Below are positions 59,924 through 64,000 of a DNA stretch of 64,000 nt, piece by piece. The position numbers and the translations under genes were made by a program. The notes below the pieces were generated by a model, which was not told the origin of the DNA, made no database searches, and worked only from the letters and a program-made list of their open reading frames with translations. Origin of the DNA: JACQAP01 sp035275265 (GTDB lineage: Bacteria; Pseudomonadota; Gammaproteobacteria; Burkholderiales; JACQAP01); the NCBI GenBank assembly GCA_035275265.1, contig DATENC010000004.1, positions 124,001-188,000 on the forward strand. Direction: 5' to 3'. Every line of letters begins with the position of its first letter. The stretch's first letter is position 1.

Positions 59924-60969
59924 ACACCGTCGCTCAAATTTTCGAAGTGTCCCGCGCCACGCGCGCAAGCCGCATCGGTGGCGTACTGGCGCTGATCCTG
60001 GTTGCGTTCCTCGGAACCTTCCCGTTCTGGGCGGATCACGGTTGGATGCGCGAGTTCAACGAGATGGCCTGTTATCTGATCTTCGCCATGATGTGGAACT
60101 TGCTGGCCGGCTATGGCGGCATGGTCTCGATCGGGCAGCAGGCATTTCTGGGCATCGGCGGCTATGCGCTTCTGGTGATGGGGAACTTCCTGGACGTCAA
60201 TCCGTTCGTGGCAGTGCCGCTTGCGGCAGTGTTCACGATGCTGGTCGCGTTGCCGGTGTCCAAGGTGGCGTTCCGCTTGCAAGGCGGCTATTTCGCCATC
60301 GGTACCTGGGTGATCTCCGAAGTGTTCAGGCTTTCGATTGCCAATATCTCCGCAGTCGGCGGCGGATCGGGCACCAGCCTGACTGCGTTGCGCGGCATCG
60401 AAAAGGGCACGCGCGTATCGTTCACGTTCTGGTTGTGCCTGACCGGTGCGGTGGCCTCGGTGGCACTGGTGTACGCGTTCCTCCGTTCGCGCCACGGGTT
60501 GGCTTTGCTCGCAATCCGGGACAGCGAGATTGCGTCCGAGAGCCAGGGCGTTAACGTGCGTGCGACCAAGCTTGGTGTGTATCTGGTTTCCGCGTTTGGT
60601 GCGGGACTGGCCGGCGCGCTCTATTTTCTCGGCAACCTGCGCATCTCACCGGATGCGGCGTTCACGGTGAACTGGACGGCGTTCTCGATTTTCATCGTCC
60701 TGATCGGCGGCATCGGTACGATCGAGGGACCGATCGTCGGGGTGCTCCTGTTTTATCTTTTGAGCAAGTTTTTTTCCGATTACGGGACCTGGTATCTGGT
60801 GGGCCTCGGACTGCTCGCCATTGTCGTGACCATCCGTTTCCCACGCGGGTTGTGGGGCTGGATTTCGAACAAGTACGATCTGCATTTCTTTCCCGTTCAG
60901 CGGCGGTTGGTGTTGCCGCCGGACGGGGGTACCGACCAACACAGAGATATGAGGAAACGGCATGGCTGA
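59920..60969 (+). CDS. livM: Liv-type ABC transporter permease, LivM-like
   Basis: A 349-residue permease with about ten helices and the LivM segments GYGGMVSIGQQAFLGIGGYALLVMGNF, FRLQGGYFAIGTWVISEVFRLSIANI, GLALLAIRDSEIASESQGVNVRATKLGVYLVSAFGAGLAGALYF and FIVLIGGIGTIEGPIVGVLLFYLL. The stop lies inside the thiolase start region (8-bp overlap), so the importer and the last pathway enzyme are co-translated. Confidence 0.94.
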   Translation: MNTVAQIFEVSRATRASRIGGVLALILVAFLGTFPFWADHGWMREFNEMACYLIFAMMWNLLAGYGGMVSIGQQAFLGIGGYALLVMGNFLDVNPFVAVPLAAVFTMLVALPVSKVAFRLQGGYFAIGTWVISEVFRLSIANISAVGGGSGTSLTALRGIEKGTRVSFTFWLCLTGAVASVALVYAFLRSRHGLALLAIRDSEIASESQGVNVRATKLGVYLVSAFGAGLAGALYFLGNLRISPDAAFTVNWTAFSIFIVLIGGIGTIEGPIVGVLLFYLLSKFFSDYGTWYLVGLGLLAIVVTIRFPRGLWGWISNKYDLHFFPVQRRLVLPPDGGTDQHRDMRKRHG

Positions 60970-62164
60970 AGCATTCATTTGTGCTGCACTGCGGACCCCG
61001 ATCGGCCGTTACGGCGGCACACTGGCGACCGTCCGGCCCGACGATCTCGCTGCCGTTCCGCTGCGAGCACTGATGGACCGGCACCCGTCAGTGGACTGGA
61101 GCGCGCTCGATGACGTGGTATTCGGCTGCGCCAACCAGGCTGGCGAGGACAATCGCAATGTCGCGCGCATGGCGCTGCTGCTTGCGGGGTTGCCGAAGGA
61201 AGTGCCTGCAAGCACCATCAATCGCTTGTGCGGCTCGGGCATGGACGCAGTCGGCATCGCCGCCCGTGCCATCAAGTGTGGAGAAGCGCAGTTCACCATA
61301 GCCGGAGGAGTGGAAAGCATGTCGCGTGCGCCGTTCGTGATGCCAAAGGCGGACACCGCGTTCTCGCGCACCAATGCAGTGTTCGACACCACCATTGGCT
61401 GGCGCTTCGTCAATCCGGCCATGAAGCAGATGTACGGAACCGACTCGATGCCCGAGACCGCCGAGAATGTCGCGGCGGAATTCAAGGTATCGCGCGCGGA
61501 CCAGGATGCCTTTGGTTTGCGTTCACAGACCAGGGCCTCGATCGCCCAGAAAAGCGGGAGGCTTGCGAAGGAGATCGTCGCGGTAACAATTCCCGCGAAG
61601 AAGGGCGATGCCATAGTTGTGGACAGGGACGAGCACCCGCGCGAAACCAATCTCGATGCGCTGGCCAAGCTCAAGCCGATCGTGAAGCCCGAGGGCACGG
61701 TCACCGCCGGCAACGCATCCGGTGTGAATGACGGCGCCTGCGCGTTGATACTCGCAAGCGAAGCCGCAGCGAGGCGCCACGGACTCACGCCGCTGGCGCG
61801 GGTCGTTGGCGTCGCCACTGCGGGCTGCGCGCCGCGCATCATGGGAATGGGCCCTGTGCCGGCAACCCAGAAGCTTCTGGAGCGTACCGGCATCAAGCTC
61901 GATGTGATCGATGTCATCGAACTGAACGAGGCTTTCGCCGCCCAGGGCATCGCGGTGTTGCGGCAACTTGGCATCCGCGATGACGATGTGCGTGTAAATC
62001 CAAACGGCGGTGCCATCGCGCTCGGCCATCCGTTGGGCATGAGCGGCGCGCGCCTTGTCGCAACTGCAGCTTACGAGTTGCACGAGCGCAAGGCGCGCTA
62101 TGCGCTGACCACCATGTGCATCGGTGTGGGTCAAGGCATCGCCGCGCTGATCGAGAGGGTTTGA
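60962..62164 (+). CDS. pcaF: 3-oxoadipyl-CoA thiolase (acetyl-CoA acyltransferase, PcaF-like)
   Basis: A 400-residue thiolase with nucleophile C90 (INRLCGSGMDAVG), H356 (ALGHPLGMSGAR) and C386 (TMCIGVGQG), all intact. Segments ESMSRAPFVMPKADTAFSRTNAVFDTTIGWRF and NEAFAAQGIAVLRQLGI fit the PcaF/PaaJ branch better than acetoacetyl-CoA thiolase. It splits 3-oxoadipyl-CoA to succinyl-CoA and acetyl-CoA, the final step of the pathway. The overlap with livM and the SD GAGGAAACGGC place it firmly in the operon. Confidence 0.94.
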   Translation: MAEAFICAALRTPIGRYGGTLATVRPDDLAAVPLRALMDRHPSVDWSALDDVVFGCANQAGEDNRNVARMALLLAGLPKEVPASTINRLCGSGMDAVGIAARAIKCGEAQFTIAGGVESMSRAPFVMPKADTAFSRTNAVFDTTIGWRFVNPAMKQMYGTDSMPETAENVAAEFKVSRADQDAFGLRSQTRASIAQKSGRLAKEIVAVTIPAKKGDAIVVDRDEHPRETNLDALAKLKPIVKPEGTVTAGNASGVNDGACALILASEAAARRHGLTPLARVVGVATAGCAPRIMGMGPVPATQKLLERTGIKLDVIDVIELNEAFAAQGIAVLRQLGIRDDDVRVNPNGGAIALGHPLGMSGARLVATAAYELHERKARYALTTMCIGVGQGIAALIERV

Positions 62165-62211
62165 TTTTTCGACGCAAGACGTTTTCCTGTCATAACACGG
62201 AGGAGGAAAAA

Positions 62212-63945
62212 ATGGCTACGCATAAACAGAAGGACAAGAAGCAAGGTGCATCGCGGCGCGATTTTCTGAAAGTTGCCGGGGCTGGCACGGCGGCCGCAAC
62301 GTTCGGCGCCATAACCTTGAGCGGAAAGGAAGCTCAGGCGCAGGCATTCGACGCGGAATTCGACATCGTTGTCTGTGGCGGCGGCGGGGCGGGGCTGCCG
62401 GTGGCGTTGTTCTCGCGCTGGCTGGGCAACAAGGTCGTGGTGCTGGAAAAGGCGGCGACACTCGGGGGGACGTCGTTCAAGGCGGCCTACTGGTATTGGG
62501 TGCCCAACAATGCCGCCATGCGCAAGGCCGGCATTCCGGACGACAAGCAGCACTTCCTGCGCTACGTCGCGCGTCTGAGCCAGCCGCAGAACTTCGATCC
62601 CAACCATCCGCGTTATGGTCTTTCGGAGTGGGAATACAGCATGTGCGAAGCCATTTACGACAGCTCGTCGGTGGGCACCGAATTGCTGTCGGACAAGGGC
62701 GCGCTGCCGTATCGGCACGTAGCCCCGGTGCCGGACTACTTCGCGGAAATGGAGACCATCGGCGCGACCGGTCGCGTACTTTTTCCCAAGGATGGCGCGC
62801 CCTCCATGTCCGACGGCGGACAGGTGGCGACGCGTACTTTGTCCACGGCGTGCCGGCGCGACGGTGTGACCATCAGGATCGGGCACCGCGTGCAGAAAGT
62901 AATCCGAAACGACAAGGGCGAGGTCATCGGAGTCGAGGCCCAGAACGATGACGGCGTGACCCGGATCAAGGCCCGCAAGGCCGTAATCTTCGCGACCGGC
63001 GGATTTACCCACGATGCGGAACTGCGCAAGAACTTCCTCTCCATCCCGGCCTACGGGGGATGTGCCGCAATGACCAACGAAGGCGACTTCGTGCGGATAT
63101 CGAGCACGCTCGGTGTGCAGTTGCGCAACATGAACTATGCGTGGATGTGCCCGATCTCGTTCGAAAAGGCGATCGCCAAGGACCCTTCCTTGATCGGCTG
63201 CTTCTCGGTGGCGGGCGATTCGATGATTTTCGTGGACAAGCGCGGCAAGCGCGTGGTCAACGAGAAGCTGCATTACAACGAACTGGCGCAGAAGTTCTTC
63301 GAGTGGGAGGGCGCTAACGCACAATTCCCTTATCTCATTCTGACTTCGATCTGGGATCAACGCGCCCAAGACCATTCTGCAAGCCATGAATACGGCCGTC
63401 TGATCGTGCCGGCCGGCATCGATGACCGGCATGTCATCAAGGGCGCAACGCTGGAGGAACTTGCCGCGAACATCGACGCGCGCCTGCAGAAATACGCCGG
63501 CCAGAACGGCGGAATGCGCATTACCCCGGACTTCCTCTCCAACCTAAAGGCGAGCATCGCGCGCTTCAACGAATTTGCCAAGACTGGCAAGGACCTCGAT
63601 TTCCATCGCGGCGAGCGCGGCGTCGATCTGCTTTTCAACGGCAACGTCAAGGAAGAACCGGGACGCAAGAACGCGACCATGTGGCCGATCAGCGATCAGG
63701 GACCGTATTACGCGGCGTTGGTTACCGGCGGCACGCTGGACACCAAGGGTGGGCCGAAAACCAATCCCGAGGGCCAGGTGCTGGACCTAGCGGACAGGCC
63801 GATTCCGGGGCTCTACGGCGTGGGCAATTGCGTGGCCTCCGCATCGGGTCGTGCCTATTGGGCGGGTGGCGGTACGTTGGGACCCATCATCGGGTTCGCG
63901 CATCGCGCGGCGAACCAGGCCAACAAGGAACCGGTGAGGGGCTGA
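62212..63945 (+). CDS. Tat-exported FAD-binding dehydrogenase (flavocytochrome c / KstD / urocanate reductase-like)
   Basis: A 577-residue flavoprotein. The Tat signal SRRDFLKVAGAGTAAATFGA is at 14-33. The FAD site FDIVVCGGGGAGLPVALFSRWLGNKVVVLEKAATLGGTSFKAAYWYW is at 50-96, and GPYYAALVTGGTLDTKGGPKTN with GLYGVGNCVASASGRAYWAGGGTLGPIIGFAHRAAN is the C-terminal FAD region. No heme motif is present. The family oxidises or reduces unsaturated rings and acids. Its place at the end of the operon suggests a periplasmic step before uptake, such as ring oxidation or quinone reduction; the substrate is unknown. AGGAGGAAAAA precedes the ATG. Confidence 0.9.
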   Translation: MATHKQKDKKQGASRRDFLKVAGAGTAAATFGAITLSGKEAQAQAFDAEFDIVVCGGGGAGLPVALFSRWLGNKVVVLEKAATLGGTSFKAAYWYWVPNNAAMRKAGIPDDKQHFLRYVARLSQPQNFDPNHPRYGLSEWEYSMCEAIYDSSSVGTELLSDKGALPYRHVAPVPDYFAEMETIGATGRVLFPKDGAPSMSDGGQVATRTLSTACRRDGVTIRIGHRVQKVIRNDKGEVIGVEAQNDDGVTRIKARKAVIFATGGFTHDAELRKNFLSIPAYGGCAAMTNEGDFVRISSTLGVQLRNMNYAWMCPISFEKAIAKDPSLIGCFSVAGDSMIFVDKRGKRVVNEKLHYNELAQKFFEWEGANAQFPYLILTSIWDQRAQDHSASHEYGRLIVPAGIDDRHVIKGATLEELAANIDARLQKYAGQNGGMRITPDFLSNLKASIARFNEFAKTGKDLDFHRGERGVDLLFNGNVKEEPGRKNATMWPISDQGPYYAALVTGGTLDTKGGPKTNPEGQVLDLADRPIPGLYGVGNCVASASGRAYWAGGGTLGPIIGFAHRAANQANKEPVRG

Positions 63946-63963
63946 TTGCACGCGAACGGTGTC

Positions 63964-63983
63964 GGGGCGGGTGCATGCGCCCC
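63964..63983. terminator. possible stem-loop near window end
   Basis: GGGGCG (63964-63969) and CGCCCC (63978-63983) form a 6-bp stem, 19 bp after the last stop. The window ends too soon to see a T-run. It may close the 14-kb hydroquinone operon. Confidence 0.35.
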
Positions 63984-64000
63984 GGCGCCCGGGCAGGCCG

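Noticed and set aside
61009..62040. 343-residue minus-strand frame opposite the thiolase
   Set aside because: Ser/Ala-rich shadow; the plus strand has all thiolase catalytic residues and operon coupling.
62131..63432. 433-residue minus-strand frame opposite the flavoprotein
   Set aside because: No domain and shadow-like composition; the plus strand has a Tat signal and two FAD motifs.

Overview
The window is dense, GC-rich bacterial chromosome, best read as an environmental betaproteobacterium (Burkholderiales/Rhodocyclales-like). The grounds are a Bug/TctC-type binding protein, a TAXI protein, an IclR-controlled aromatic operon with its own Liv-type ABC transporter, and several c-type cytochromes. 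No rRNA, tRNA, CRISPR array, transposase or prophage gene was seen.

Layout. 1-11 kb is a mosaic: an S41 protease cut by the window edge, an SDR, a Bug protein, a Rieske/FAD oxidoreductase, a TauD-type dioxygenase, then a sulfur module on the minus strand (persulfide dioxygenase-rhodanese fusion followed by two small c-type cytochromes), a DenD-like sugar-acid dehydrogenase and a PAS histidine kinase. 11-25 kb holds signalling and stress genes: a degenerate tandem AhpD-like protein coupled to a class III cyclase, a DUF2652 cyclase-like protein, a TAXI protein, an hsp20-lon pair, MscS, GST, a second membrane cyclase, HNH and FGE-like proteins. 25-32 kb is envelope and hypothetical genes (M23 peptidase, two lipoproteins, an M48 peptidase, DUF1499, MFS). 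32-44 kb is a seven-gene minus-strand efflux operon (TolC, MacA, MacB ATPase, MacB permease, MdtA-like adaptor, RND pump, DUF4870) divergent from an OmpR/EnvZ-like pair. 44-49 kb has an aberrant Nramp, a GMC oxidoreductase, an outer-membrane barrel and a small DnaJ-type zinc protein.

50-64 kb is the clearest biological unit: an IclR regulator with a visible palindromic operator, then a complete lower pathway for hydroquinone. It runs from two-subunit hydroquinone 1,2-dioxygenase through 4-hydroxymuconic semialdehyde dehydrogenase, maleylacetate reductase and 3-oxoadipate CoA-transferase A/B to 3-oxoadipyl-CoA thiolase. A complete five-part Liv ABC importer lies inside the unit and a Tat-exported flavoprotein closes it. 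The enzyme that makes hydroquinone is not in the window.

The most unusual signal is not a gene. A family of degenerate 7-bp tandem repeats (GAGGGNC-like and AGTGACR-like) fills at least twelve gaps between genes. It often starts within a few bases of a stop codon and ends just before the next start. Five copies are bipartite: a purine array, a spacer (a GC hairpin in two of them) and then a pyrimidine array. Two copies with an almost identical core bracket the dioxygenase large-subunit gene. A separate 9-bp-period inverted repeat sits between livG and livF, and four TGTAG boxes at 21-23 bp spacing lie between the S41 protease and the SDR. Start sites were chosen by Shine-Dalgarno, signal peptide and overlap evidence; several differ from the longest open frame.
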